Notes: a model not told the origin generated them from the letters alone. A DNA stretch of 64,000 nt from Phytophthora colocasiae (GCA_018806915.1 JAGKQI010000045.1:620001-684000); one strand, 5' to 3'; shown: positions 1-11,881, numbered from the stretch's first letter. Numbers and translations: made by a program.

Positions 1-1140
1 TGATGACCCCAGATTGCGCGAACGATGGCTGACGAATGGATCCAGATCGATGTTCGTCTGGATCTCGCCAGCGATGAATGGATGGCGTCTTGGTCAAGTG
101 AGACTAAGTGATTGGAGAACCCGTCGTGCGGTCCCGCGTGGCGGCTCAGGGTCGGAGGAGAAAAGGGCGCCTTGCCTGAGGTCGCATGAGAAGGAGATCA
201 AGGCGGCAGAGGGTCGGGATCGGTGTGATCTATGGTGGGCCGGTGACAACATAACCGTGAGATGCTGCCGAGGGGACCTGATGGCAGTGTTAGTCGCGTG
301 GGGAGTGGTGATCAAGTCTGGGAAGCTCAAGACCTGGAATGTCGACGACGCAGGCACGCGAGATCAAGTATGAAGGCTGCTGATCGGGATCATTGTTCAA
401 GACGGTGGACCAAGATCGATGACCGAGATGGTTGATCGAGATCGGCTGATCGCCAGATCGGCTGATCGCCAGATCGCCAGATCGCCAGATCGGCTGATCG
501 CCAGATCGGCAGATCGAGATCGCGATCAGGGGTTAGGTGAGATCAAGATCGAAGATCGGAAGGGCAGCTGTGTAGCCGGATGTCAGGTAATCGTAGGATA
601 GCAGATGAGGATGGGGCTAGTAGACATAGGAATAACCATAAACAGAATCGAATTTGCTCTGGACATCACAAGTGCCTTCGTTCAAGACCGGAACTGGGAA
701 TTACATTGGCCCCCCGGCATCAAGAAGGTAAGGAAGAGATCTAGCATAGAGGTTAATTCTGGATAATACATTGGCCAGTTTTACCCTATCTAGTGATCTA
801 TCCTTTACGTGCGAACTACGGATCGGAAGGAATTGGCTGCTTGGCCTGACGATCTCGTCGACTCTCAACCCATCAAGACACCCGCTATAGGAAGCGGCAA
901 GCATCGTAAAGGAAGGGATCAGATCCCCAACATTGGACCTTTGGAAGACCTGGATCGAAGACCAGGTGACCGGATCAAGGCTCTAGAACTCGCCTGTGAC
1001 CCGGATCAACCCCTCCGAGGTAGAGTGAAGTATTCCCACGCTATCTCACACCCCCTACGTCACCCAAGACATTCTTCTCGTCCCAAGACATCTTCAGAAG
1101 TCACCTGGAAGAGCGTAACCCGCCTACCGACGGGTACACA
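1..1140. other. Repeat-flank region upstream of copia-1, no clear gene
   Basis: Short frames are open on both strands, but none shows a recognisable domain. The DNA is unusually rich in GATC and includes an octamer tandem array at 434-530. It lies directly upstream of the copia gag remnant and may contain the decayed 5' LTR and leader of that element. I could not find a matching copy downstream of the element, so no LTR is claimed. Confidence 0.4.
434..530. repeat. GATC-octamer tandem repeat
   Basis: A head-to-tail series of 8-bp units of the forms GATCGCCA and GATCGGCT fills this stretch, with GATCGA/GATCGC variants at the edges. The two unit types alternate irregularly. It reads as a minisatellite, and each unit carries a GATC palindrome. 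Confidence 0.85.
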
Positions 1141-1142
1141 AG

Positions 1143-2592
1143 GTGAACACTACACGCAGCAAGATCACGGATCATCGGGGGACCCCCTCCGTTAGTCGGT
1201 GTCTGGGCGCAAGTGGCGATCGCGATCGGCCTCAACCAGATTTTGGCCAGATCCGCTCCACCACACATCTGCTCGGTTTCGTCACCAAGAATGATTACAA
1301 TGGGGTCAGCGAAGACGAAGATGAAGACTCTGACGACGACCTGGCTGAGTCCGACGGCGACGAAGCTGCCAAGCCAAGTTCTCCGGCCGGAATCGACTCG
1401 GATGAGGTCGACTTCGAGGACAGCTCGGATGAGCTGCAGCCCAGCGACGACGACGACACTCCGCCATCAAAGAAAACCAAGCGCGCGGATCTTCCCATCG
1501 TTCGCCCGTTTGCTGAGCGCGACGCCAGCCGGGATCGCAAACAAGTCAAGCGACGCAAGCCTACCCCGCCGTCTGCTAGACACCTTCGTCGTATGGAAGC
1601 GCAAACCAAGGCTTTCCTGATGAAGACGATGGATGATACTCATATCCGTCTTGTCAAAGAACCTGACAACGGCCTTCGACATCTTTCCAGGCCATCTGTA
1701 CCAGAAGTACGAGGGTGCAGCCTTTCATGGCGACCCCTACTTCATCCAGCACTTCCTTATGGAGATCAAGTATGAAGAAGGCGGTGATCTGACCAGCTTC
1801 TTCCTTGAGCTGGAAAACGCGATGAAAGCCGCGTCTGAAGCAACCGAGTCTCCCTTGACCGATGGACAGAAGTCATTATACCTGTTCCACTCGATGCCAA
1901 AGACTTGGAAGGATGATCTCCGAGTTTGGAAAGGTGTGCGGAAGTATATCCCGTACGATGAACTCAAGATGAGTATTGAGACCAAGGTTCGCGAGATCCA
2001 AGCTCAAGAACGTTGCAGCTGCATCAAAGGACACCTGAGAGTCTATCAACTCAGGCTGAACGGGCCCTCATTGCTCCTTCTCAGGATTCTGCATTGGCAG
2101 TTCAAGCATCTGTCCCCGTTGATGTCTGCAGCTACTGTCAGAAACCACGCCACAACATCCGACAGTGCCGTGCTCTGCCAGAAGGACTTACGTGATGGAT
2201 GTGTCAAGGCAGGCACTGTTCTTCCTGCCAACTTCGAGTTACGAGGTCCCAACAACTACCGGTCGCATCCTTACAACAACAATAACCAAGGGCGATTTGG
2301 ACGTGGAGGTGGATCATGGCACCAAAATGGTCGCGGCGGTCGTGGTGGTGGACGTGGCCGCGGTAACTACGGTGGAAATCGCAACAACAGCAACAACAAC
2401 GGAAACAACAACGGAAACAACAACAACGGCAACAACAACAACAAATCCTCTCGTCGCGATGAAGGTGGATACGATCAGTCACGCCGCAAAGAGACCCTGA
2501 TTGCAGTTGTGTCGAATGTACAAACGGCTGCATCCGCTATCAGTCTCACGGCGCAACCTAGCCAGGACTTTGATTTCCAGCTGGACGATTGA
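1143..2592 (+). pseudogene. Copia-1 gag remnant
   Basis: An acidic leader (DEDEDSDDD type, about 1300-1480) is followed by a copia capsid-like region (1690-2010) containing FFLELENAMKAA and LFHSMPKTWKDDL. A zinc knuckle of spacing CX2CX4HX4C (CSYCQKPRHNIRQC, about 2130-2175) lies in another frame. The end is a Gly/Arg- and Asn-rich tail encoded partly by an AAC repeat (2380-2445). At least two frame changes, near 1640-1690 and 2010-2200, make this a pseudogene. Its normal role would be the nucleocapsid of the virus-like particle. Confidence 0.8.
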
Positions 2593-5500
2593 CTCAGGTT
2601 GCAGCAGCCACGTCACGCAACATGTGGAATGGTTCAAGACTAAAACACCTGCAAGCGGAGGCATCACTGTTGGTGGAAAATCGCAAGTCCCTATCGAAGC
2701 TATTGGTACTGTAGAGCTCCAGATCACGGACTCAAGGGCCAACTGCGGACGCTTACGCTTCACGATGTCCTCCTTGCGCCGAAACTGCGAGTACAACCTG
2801 CTGTCAGTCGCTGCCGGTGTCGACGATGACTTCCGTTTTGGCTTTAAACGTACTATGTGTACTGTCCAAACAAACCACCGCTTCTCGATCAAGGCGATGA
2901 AATCCGCGACATCGAAGCTCTACCAATTCAAGCCTCCCACTGCCGAAGGCCGAAGCTCACGTGGCTACCACAGGTAAGCCGACTCGACTCATGCTACTAC
3001 ACAAACGTCTTGGTCATCCTAACATCCGTGTTTTACAGGCACTCACTAAAGACCAAGCTCTTCATGGACTGGATGCACCAGCTGTAGTTAGACCAGATTC
3101 TTTCTTTTGCACAGCATGTACTTACGCGAAGTCACACCGCGCTCCTTTTCCATCCAATAGACATGTTGAACGCTCTACTAGCCCCTTACATAAAGTTCAC
3201 TCTGATATTTGTGGCCCTCTTCCCGTCCCTAGCCTTGGCGGCTGCCGCTACTTCGTCGTATTCATTGACGACTTCAGTCGGTACATGTTTACATATCCGA
3301 TGAAGGCACGTAGTGAACTCTACTCATGCTACAAAGACTTTCGCATGAAAGCTTTGAACATATTCCGAAGTGATGTTCATACTCTTGAATATCTCTTGCC
3401 ACCGCCAGATGTGGACATCCAGGCCTTACAGGCTGACAACGCTAAAGAGTACGAGAAACTGGGACGTGTTATTTTTTCTAAGTATGGAACGCACGCTCAA
3501 TTTACCAATGCTTATACACCACAACAGAATGGTGTTGCGGAACGCCGCATGCGCACAATCATGGAACGTGTACGAGCGCTACTGTTAGATGCCTCGCTCC
3601 CCAAACCACTCTGGGCAGAATGTGTTACACATGTTACGACCTCCTCAACATGACACCAAGCGCTAACACAGGATTGCACACCGTTTGAGTTGTGGTACAA
3701 TCGAAAGCCGACTGTTCAATATCTGAAAGTGTTTGGCTGTGCTGCGTATGTCCATATCATCGACATCTACAGGGACAAACTTGATCCCCGTGCCAAACTG
3801 TGTATCTATCTCGGAATTCCCGAGCACAAGAAAGGATATCGACTCATGGATGTCAAAACCCATGGTGTCGTTTACAGTCGAGATGTGGTTTTCAATGAGA
3901 TTGACTTTCCGACTATTGAAAATATTGAGGTAACGTCGGGACCGCTCCAGCTACCGGATCACCTAACTGAAGCGCCTATTATTGCTGACGAACTTCCAGC
4001 ATTTGTTCCATCGGAAACACAAGCCTATCCATCCCAGCCTGAATCTCCAGGTAACTCCGTTGTAGAACCACAATCTGCATCTACTTCCGCTTCGAACCAG
4101 CTTCCTTCTCTTGGGGAGGCTCTGGAACGTGGCGTCTTGACATACTCTTTTGTTACGGAGACGCCGTCACAACCGTCGACCACAAGTGTAAAACGCCCAC
4201 GGTATGACGAAGAAATCGATCTAGGCGCGTTAAACTCCCTTGAAGACATCCAGGAAGTAGAGGAACGCACATGTCTTGTTCTTAGCCTACTTGCAATTCG
4301 TCATGTGCCGGAACCAAAAACGTACCATGCGGCGATGCGCTCGTCTTATGCAAATAAGTGGCACGCAGCTGCTGACTCGGAATACCAGTCCCTAATGACC
4401 AACCAGACGTGGATCCTGGTACCTCCTCCCAATAACCGCAAAGTACTCCAAAACCGGTGGGTCTTTGTTGTTAAATACACTGGCTCAGGAGAAATCGATC
4501 GCTTTAAAGCTCGGTTAGTTATCAAAGGCTTCTTACAGCGATATGGCGTTGATTACGATGAGATATTTGCCCCCGTCATCCGTATGGAAGTCCTACGCCT
4601 GCTACTAACGATTGCAGCTCTTCTTGATTTTGAAATTCACTCAGATGGATGTCAAGACAGCGTTTCTCAACGGAACCCTTGACGAGGAAATATATATGAA
4701 ACAACCAGAAGGGTTTGTAGTTCCTGGAAAGGAAGGCCTCGTTTGTAAACTTCTCAAAAGTCTTTACGGTCTCAAACAGGCACCTCGTATCTGGTATCAA
4801 ACCTTGTCCGCTTTCTTGAAAGCCTTGGATTCCACAAACTGATTAAAGATCGATGTGTTTTCATGGCAACACTCCGAAGGCGAGACATGTTACGTAGCAG
4901 TCTATGTTGATGACTTACTGATCATTGCACCAACTGTCAACCTCGTATGTCAGATCAAATCTGCCTTGAACAAAAGATTCTCAATGACAGATTTAGGGGA
5001 GGTGAAGTACATTCTCGGCTGAGTCAATCGAACGAAACCGCGAAGCCCGAACGATATTTATCCACCAACGCAAGTATGCACGCACAGTGTTAGATCGCTT
5101 TAAAAACCTTGTAACATATCCAGTGGCAACTCCATCAGACCGTAATGCCAAACTTACAACTCAAATGCAACCAAATGCACAACTTGAAAAAGAGCAAATG
5201 GAAGGTATTCCCTACCGTGAAGTTGTAGGTAGTGTCATGTATCTCATGGTTGGCACAAGACCCGATCTAGCATTCTACATGCGCGATGTCAGCCAATTCC
5301 TTGCTAATCCTGGACAGGAACATTGGAAAGCAGTGATTAGAGGCTTAAGTACCTCTCAGGTACAGACGACCTTGGTCTCTTACTGGGAGGAGGTCCAAAG
5401 TTGGTCAATGCAGCAAACCTTGCAGACCACCTCACGGCGTACACCTCTCGATTCAGACTATGTCAATTGCCCTGACACAAGACGCTCTGTTGGTGGCTAC

Positions 5501-5880
5501 ATCACTATGGTAGACCACAGCCCAATCTCCTGGCTTTCGAGGAAGCACCACACAGTTGTGCTCTCGACAACAGAAGCAGAATACATTGAACTATGTCACT
5601 GCATGCAGGAGTTAATTTTCCTTAAGCTACTTCTCAAAGAACTTGGATTCTTAACCTCAAAAGCAGTCAAGATTCAAGAAGACAATCCAAAGCTGTATTA
5701 AGATCTCAAATAATCCAGAACTACACGTGGGGAGATCAAAGCACATTGATATTCGAATATCATTTTGTACAAGAGAAGGTTGAGCTGACATGAATTTAGT
5801 ATTGTATACTGCAATACCAAAGCGATGGTAGGCAGATAGATATTTTTACTAAAGCCCTTGATAAGCACCACTTTCGAGAC
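2560..5880 (+). pseudogene. Copia-1 pol remnant (PR-IN-RT-RH)
   Basis: The aspartic protease motif is WTIDSGCSSH near 2586. The gag-pre-integrase motif HKRLGHPNIRVLQ lies near 3000, followed by a Cys pair FFCTACTYAKSHRA. Integrase acidic residues sit in HSDICGPL, QADNAKEYEK and QQNGVAERRMRT (3200-3560). Reverse transcriptase includes [27 protein letters not shown] sequence near 4650 and the catalytic YVDDLL at about 4905-4920. RNase H includes TRRSVGGYITM and STTEAEYIEL near 5470-5590, and a tail like DIFTKALDKHHF near 5840. Several frameshifts between these blocks show it is inactive. It lies directly after gag with no other gene between. Confidence 0.85.
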
Positions 5881-5900
5881 TCCTAAGAAACAAGTTAGGT

Positions 5901-6167
5901 ATGCACTCTCTTGCTAAACTTAACAGTTAAGCCTACTTTAAAATACACGATAAATTTCATCATTCATATATTACTTCACAACTTATAAAGAGTCACGTAG
6001 TAACATGAGTTTTTCCCTTTAAGAGCTTTAACAGTAAAAGGTTTTCTCATTTACTTACGGTAAGGTTTTCTACTCAAAGAGTTTTCCCTGGCACACAGCC
6101 GCCAAATTACATTTACATTTACAATAGAACAAAATGTGAAGAAACAAGAATGAAATATATTTAGAAC
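5901..6167. other. AT-rich tail after copia-1, no gene
   Basis: The DNA is AT-rich with several imperfect copies of a 'gtaaggttttct' / 'agtaaaaggttttctc' motif. No open frame or other signal was seen. It may be the decayed 3' end of copia-1. Confidence 0.4.
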
Positions 6168-7001
6168 TTAATCTAAAAGTGCAACTTTACGAACGAACAT
6201 CACTCTGTCAATCCACTCACCGTAGTTGTCCAAAGGACGCTGAGACGAGTCGTCCAAAACTGTCTTCTGGGCACCACGGACCTGAAGGACAAATGCATGT
6301 CCAACTGCCAAAGTGTTGCTGGCAGCAACCAAGTAGACACCGTCCTCTAAGGGCAACCGTGCTATGGCATCGACACCTCGGTGTCCAGTACGGTGCCTGT
6401 TGAACTCAATTTCCTTCAATGAGAGTCTCGAACCAGCTATATGTAATTGCAATACAAAAGCCCGAAAAATTTTCCATGGTACTCCACGAGACAGATCTTG
6501 CTTCAATTCTGTAGCCTTCGCAAGGAACTCCTGAACATGGGAGTTCCGAACACCAAACGGTTCACCCACTAGCAGCAATGCATGTTGCAGTGCGAGAAAC
6601 ATGCATGTACCCATCGGGTTGGCACCTGCAACCGATGGGTACAACTCGCTGACGAACTGAAAAAAATCGGTTTGTCGACCTCCATCAACCCACTCGTCCA
6701 CAACCTTTATGGCGGTTTCGAATCCGTCCTCAACAAGCATGGCTCGTGGCTCCCAAGTGCGTGGTAACCGGCCATGCTTGTGGGTCCTCCATAGAACCCT
6801 GTAGAGTAAGACACCGGTTGAACTCACTTTTCTGTCCTTAATGTACGCTACACCCCAAGTCTGGGGCACGCACGGACGTTTCTTGTGTCGACGTTGCCGT
6901 TTGGGTTTGGACCCTTGTTTGGACGACGGGCAAAAGGTGGCCGGAGGATGTCGAGGTCGAGTGCTGCGGCGAATGGTAGATGCTGTTGATGTCAAAGTCG
7001 A
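6168..7001 (-). pseudogene. Chromodomain + Cys/His protease-like protein, 3' part of a gene split by copia-2
   Basis: The frame runs on the minus strand from the copia-2 boundary to a stop at 6168. A basic stretch (QGSKPKRQRRHKKRP) leads into a chromodomain-like segment (about residues 48-106 from 6995; core LLYRVLWRTHKHGRLPRTWE). The rest resembles a papain-fold or OTU-type cysteine protease: NPMGTCMFLALQHA with candidate nucleophile Cys131, VAASNTLAVGHAFVLQV with candidate His233, and an acidic DDSS patch at about 248. This catalytic reading comes from motif order only. The 5' end abuts a GTCGA target duplication, and the frame joins without shift to the open frame at 11471-11675. The gene is probably itself of transposon origin. 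No full-length relative could be checked. Confidence 0.55.
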
Positions 7002-7157
7002 TGTTGTAATGGTGGTAAATTGAGAACTGATTTACTACTGAGTCTTCTGGTTGACTTGATCGTCCTTGTCCTACCTGTGACTACAGACCGTTCCAGCGCT
7101 GCCTCGAGTCATCAGCTCTGACTCGGATTCGTGCCACTCTCACCAGTGGCATCAACA
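7002..7157 (-). repeat. Copia-2 3' LTR
   Basis: This is a 156-bp direct repeat of 11315-11470, identical except at 7051. It starts TGTTGATGCC and ends ATTACAACA in element orientation. The purine tract immediately upstream (7158-7167) supports it as the 3' LTR. Confidence 0.95.
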
Positions 7158-10100
7158 CTTCCCCGCGAGTCGAGCGTCGAGGCAAGCTTGACCAGTCCGA
7201 GCGCGCTCCGAAGATGACAAAACAACGTCTTCCCCAGCGCTTTAGTGAAGCCATCTGCAAGCATTTCGGAGGTCGGGCAGTACTTGAGCTGGATGGTGCC
7301 ATCTTGGTATGCATTTTTGATAGAGTGAAATGCGATGTCGACGCTCTTCTGCGAGTTTGACGTTTTCTCCTTCTTGATCCGTTGTATCGTCGACAGGTTA
7401 TCGATCATCATGGGTATCTTGGCCAATTTTTCTCCCGTGAGTGAGTGAATCAGCATCGCCGTCCACTTGAGATCTTCCAGGCCCATGTCAGCTGCGATGT
7501 ATTCTGCTGCGGTTGATGATTTAGCCACGACAGTCTGACGCTTGCATGACCAATGTACGGACAGCCATGAACGCGCAATAACAGACCGGAGATCGACTTT
7601 CTGTCGCTTGTGTCATTGGCCCAATCCGCATCTGTAAACAACTGCAGGTGTGGGGCGTCTGTGGTGCGTCGAAATTCCAACCCCATGGACCGCGTAGTTG
7701 ACACGTAGCGTAGTATCCGCTTTTAACGCGTGCCAATGTCGAACGCTTGGATTGTTGCACTGCGACGCCGCTTGATTTACAGCAAAGGATATGTCTGGGC
7801 GGGATACCCGACTGAGGTACAGCAAGGCACCAATTGCCTGCCTGTACGGAACGTGTTCCGCAAGTTGCTCTCCTTCCGTAGCCTTGTACAACAATGTATT
7901 TTGATCCATCGGCGTCGACACTGCTCTACAGTTGTCCATTGCGAATCGATGACAAACTTCGGTGGCATACTGCTCTTGATCGATACACATTACTCCTTGC
8001 TGGAAATCTCGGCTGATGCGCATGCCAAGAAACCACGAGAGCTCGCCGAGGTCCTTGATGGCGTATTTCTTGTGAAGAGCCGACATCATCTCCTCCATCT
8101 CTTCGGAGTTTTCGTACCCGATCAGGATATCATCGACGTACACGAGGATAATCAAAGCTTTTGTAGGATGGTTGTAAACGCACGGGTCTTCTAGCAATGG
8201 TGTAAAGCCTTTGCTTCGAAGGAAAGAATCGAGCTCCACATTCCACTCGCGCCCAGACTGCTTGAGACCATACAGCGCTTTTCCGAGTAACCACACTTGC
8301 CCCGGCTCACCTTCTTCAAATCCACTCGGTTGCTTGACATAAAATGACCTCCCGCAATCCTGCCTTAACGTAAGCTGTGGAATATCTCCTTGCCGAACGT
8401 GCCATCCTCTTTGGTTGCATTCTGCTAGAAACACACGAATAGAGATTAGTGTTACAACAGGAGCGTACGTCTCGATGTAATCGAGCAGATATATCTGACC
8501 ACATCCTTGCGCGCAAACCCGGGCTCGGAACCGATCAATTGAGCCGTTTGCCTGGCGCTTCAGCCGAAAGTTGATAGTGGATCCGATTACATGGGCGTCA
8601 GCCGGGGAGTCACAACTGTGAATGTCCGTTGGCACGGAGCGCCTCGATCTCGTCCTCAATGGCCTTCTTCCACAGTGGCCACTGTTGAGAAGTTTTGGCT
8701 TCTTTTAGTGTCATCGGTTCTTGAATTACATCTCCCAGCACCAAAAACGCAGCTCCGGTGTTTCTCGCTGCTATCCTTGCCGAGCGGCGACGCTGAGTGA
8801 GATTTGGGTTGACTTTTTCGGGCTCCACAATTTTCGGCGGAGGTACTGCTGGGTCACTTCCCCGCATCGAGTTGCTCGAAGACGGAAATTCTGTGGGAAT
8901 TGACAGATCACTTGTGTTGGGTAACATTGCCAATGGGTCAAGAGCACTCGATGGTCTAGCAGGCCGTAGCTGTAGGCACATCGCAACTGTGAACGATCCG
9001 AGCTCCACCTTCTCGGATGTACACGAAGTATCCTTTCCTTTGGTGATCAGGCCCAACGTAAATTCCACGCTGTCCAGTGGGTCGAAACTTAAACTTTGTG
9101 CTTCTCTGGGTCGGTTTGAGTTGAACGACGACACTCTCACCAAACGCGTGTACATCACTGAGGTCAGGAGGACTACCGTGATATCGAGTGTATGGCGTGG
9201 TACCCGGGTTGCTGCGCGTGACTACACGATTTCGCATATAGACAGCAGTACGAACAGCATACTCCCAAAGATTGTGGGGAACATTTGCCTGCAATAGCAA
9301 ACATCGTGTCATGTCTGCCAAAGTGCGGTTGGTCCGTTCAGCAACTCCATTCTGGTAGTGCTTATCAGGCTCAGAAAATTGTCGTTCAATTCCTTCTTCA
9401 TCACACAAATCGTCAAAAGCTTTGTCGATGAATTCGCCGCCATTGTCCGTGCGAAGCACACAAAAATCAGCGGCACCATTTCGTCGCTTCACCAACTGGA
9501 TGTAGTGCCGAAACTTTTCCACTGCATCACTTTTCGCTTTGAGGAAGTATACGTGGGTATAGTTTTTCCACTTCACTGCCATGTAGTAGCGATGTCCGTG
9601 AATGCTGCGTTGAAATGGGCCTGCAAGGTCGGCGTGGCAGATGCGATCTTTTGCTGCTTGCGGGCGGGAGCTGTGTCGGGGTGCGGCTCTGCTGTGGCCT
9701 TTTCCAAGTGCACAGACTTCACATGGATACATGGGCAATGTCTTTAGGCCTTTGATGCGGAGCCCTCGAACGAGGCCACCGCGTTCCATGTCCAGGATTG
9801 CTTGGTAGTTCAAATGGCCCAAACGGCGATGCCAGTCTTCTAGGGAGTCTTTGCTACTATCGGGAAGGACGTCTCGGTTGAAGTTGCAGCGAATCCACTT
9901 CCAGTTATCTCGGAGCTTGCATACACTCCGTCCCGTATAGCGCTCCGAAGTATTGCAGGTCCGTACACGGTACACCCGCTATCACTAAAATCACACTTGT
10001 ATCCGTCAGCTGCAAGTGCCGACACAGAGAGAAGCGTTCGAGCAAGAGATGGTATGTGGACCACGTTGTGTAAAATGCCATGAGGTCCATCTGCGAACTT

Positions 10101-10298
10101 GAGATCGCCGACTTCTGTTCCGACGACTATGTGTCCATCAGCCATTTGGACAGTATGGTCATCACAAGGAGCAATATTCATAAGAGCGTCACGATTTCCA
10201 GTCATGTGAAATGAGGCTCCAGAGTCGACAACAACTTCCACAGGTATCTTGCCGGGGTCGAACGGTTTGGGCACGGTGTCTGTCGACACCCCGCGCCT
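7112..10298 (-). pseudogene. Copia-2 pol (PR-IN-RT-RH), frameshifted
   Basis: The protease has VVVDSGASFHMTGN (about 10240) in the same frame as gag. Integrase follows with DWHRRLGHLNYQA, CEVCALGKGH, HADLAGPF, LRTDNGGEF and YQNGVAERTNRT (about 9855-9310). The reverse transcriptase includes YGLKQSGREWN and catalytic YVDDILIGY (about 8270-8120). RNase H includes DADWANDTSDRKS and a SSTAAEYIAAD block (7640-7490). The frame shifts near 9.9, 9.0, 8.65 and 7.6 kb, so no complete polyprotein is encoded. The final 14 codons of the last frame lie inside the LTR. Confidence 0.85.
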
Positions 10299-11278
10299 TC
10301 ATTCGTCATCGGAGGACTGCACTGCTGCTGCAGCGTGTCCAGCGGATTGATTGGTGGACTTCTTTCGCTGCTCCTCGGCCACATGACGATCATGATAGTT
10401 GGTGGTATGCCCACGCTGATCACAAATCTTACATAGAGCATTGCTAAAATCCCATCGGTCTCGTGGCTTTTTCTGGTTGGTGGTGGCTGCGATCGCTGCG
10501 TGGCCTGGGCGCGACCGTTTGCTTTGTTCACTGCCCTCAGATGCTGCATCATAGCGACGCTTCTTCATGCGACCGTCCGAACCTGCGAGCCGATTAAGCA
10601 AGTTGATCGCCTTTTCCATTTCCTCAGCTGCGTCGTCCGCCTCCACATCAATCTGGGCGAGTAGAGTATCACGATAGCGAGGGTATGCCAGTTGAACGAA
10701 CGTGCTGAGTGCCTGTTGTTCAGTATAGTCATTGGCTCGTCCATGATTTAATCCAGTGGCAATTTGGGACAGTCGGTGAGCATACTCATCGTATGACTCA
10801 TGAGGAAGCTTGGTAGTAGACGCGAGTAGGACAGCTTGGCGTTGCACAGAGAGACGACTACGAAACTTGTGGAGGAATGCACGCCCAAGATCTTGGAAAG
10901 AGTTACGCGGAAGCGTACTCCGGTTCCGAATGAACCAGGTACTCGCCGTTCCCGTGAGATGGTTAGAGAGAACGCTGCACTTGACCGGTTCTGGCCAGGT
11001 ACGCCCATTTAGAGTTTGGGCATCCTCAATTTGGACTTGTAAGCGCTCAAACCATTCATGGGCACCAGCATCAAGGTACCCATCCCGTATCACACCCGAG
11101 AAATTCTCGATGTTGATTAGCTTGACGTTGAGCTTCTGCTTAGGTTCACGTGCGATCTCCGCGATAGCGTCTTCGACTTCCCGCCTTGGCCGGCTCCTCC
11201 CCCTTGTCCGCCGTCTTCCATCCGAGGTTCCGGCTCACGGTCGATCTCATCGTATTCGTTTGAGCTGTGCGAGGACAT
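10299..11278 (-). pseudogene. Copia-2 gag
   Basis: The likely start is MSSHSSNEYDE at 11278. An acidic/Gly-rich leader is joined by a frame change near 11150 to the capsid-like region (AHEWFERLQVQIED, GTASTWFIRN, SYDEYAHRLSQIA). This is a UBN2/retrotrans_gag-type fold. The zinc knuckle CKICDQRGHTTNYHDRH has CX2CX4H spacing, but the fourth ligand is His or missing. Gag ends at UGA (10299-10301) and the protease continues in the same frame after it. The frameshift in the leader argues for a defective copy. Role: nucleocapsid of the retrotransposon particle. Confidence 0.8.
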
Positions 11279-11314
11279 CTCCGCGTGCTCAACAAGCAAG
11301 AGAGGCTGTTAACC

Positions 11315-11470
11315 TGTTGTAATGGTGGTAAATTGAGAACTGATTTACTACTGAGTCTTCTGGCTGACTTGATCGTCCTTGTCCTACCTGTGACTACAGA
11401 CCGTTCCAGCGCTGCCTCGAGTCATCAGCTCTGACTCGGATTCGTGCCACTCTCACCAGTGGCATCAACA
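11315..11470 (-). repeat. Copia-2 5' LTR
   Basis: This is the 156-bp partner of 7002-7157. The sequence following it in element orientation begins GGTTAACAGCCTCTC. That is the primer-binding-site position, but I could not match it to a tRNA with confidence. Confidence 0.95.
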
Positions 11471-11881
11471 GTCGATTCCATGCATGTTGAAGTAGTTGGC
11501 GTAGACTGATCTTGAATAAAATCCATTATCGAAGAATTAATCGTAGCTGTATGAACAGCCGATGGAGAACTTGGAGTCGAGAGTAAATGCTTTGAGGCCG
11601 CCTGTGCAATGAGATGCACGGTAGCGATAGAGTCCATCCGGGACACTTGTGTTGACCGAGGCATGATCCTCAAAACTGGCGTTTAATAACTGAGCCTCGA
11701 GCCAATCTGCCTGGGTCTTCACAAGTACCTGGATGGCGCCGACTTTGTAAAATTGAAGCGTTGCGATGCCCACTGCTGGCTGTTGAGGCACCAAAGTCGT
11801 GCGCGATGTCGTACAGGCTGCCGAAGTGCTGTGCTGGTCCAGAGAGTGCAAAACTGGAAATGAGAGTAACTCAGCGGTCAC
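11471..11881 (-). pseudogene. 5' part of the ORF split by copia-2
   Basis: The minus-strand frame from about 11673 to 11471 (Ser/Thr-rich, ending DQSTPTTSTCMEST) enters the copia-2 boundary. Allowing for the 5-bp duplication, it continues in phase into the chromodomain/protease frame at 6995. Another frame, open from 11881 to 11537 (FYKVGAIQVLVKTQADWLEAQLL), overlaps it and probably belongs upstream, with a frameshift between. No domain is recognised in this part. The protein start was not located. Confidence 0.45.

Larger units (their letters stand above)
1143..5900 (+). mobile_element. Copia-1: decayed Ty1/copia retrotransposon
   Basis: Domains run in copia order: gag, aspartic protease, integrase, reverse transcriptase, RNase H. 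Integrase before reverse transcriptase is the diagnostic Ty1/copia arrangement. The coding sequence changes frame at several points (near 1.66, 2.55, 2.97, 3.65, 4.65, 4.85 and 5.05 kb), so this copy cannot make a full polyprotein. Flanking LTRs were not identified, so the outer limits given are those of the coding remnant only. Gag and pol are listed separately. Confidence 0.85.
7002..11470 (-). mobile_element. Copia-2: full-length LTR retrotransposon with LTRs and TSD
   Basis: The element is 4469 bp and lies on the minus strand. Its two 156-bp LTRs (7002-7157 and 11315-11470) differ at one base (T at 7051, C at 11364) and carry terminal TG...CA. Perfect 5-bp target duplications GTCGA flank it at 6997-7001 and 11471-11475. 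A purine-rich tract (GCGGGGAAG on the minus strand) touches the 3' LTR at 7158, as expected for second-strand priming. Gag, protease, integrase, RT and RNase H follow in copia order. Near-identical LTRs indicate recent insertion, yet pol is broken by frameshifts, so it may have been mobilised in trans. Confidence 0.95.

Noticed and set aside
1295..1609. Minus-strand Ser-rich frame
   Set aside because: It is the complement of the acidic gag leader on the plus strand; low complexity explains the openness.
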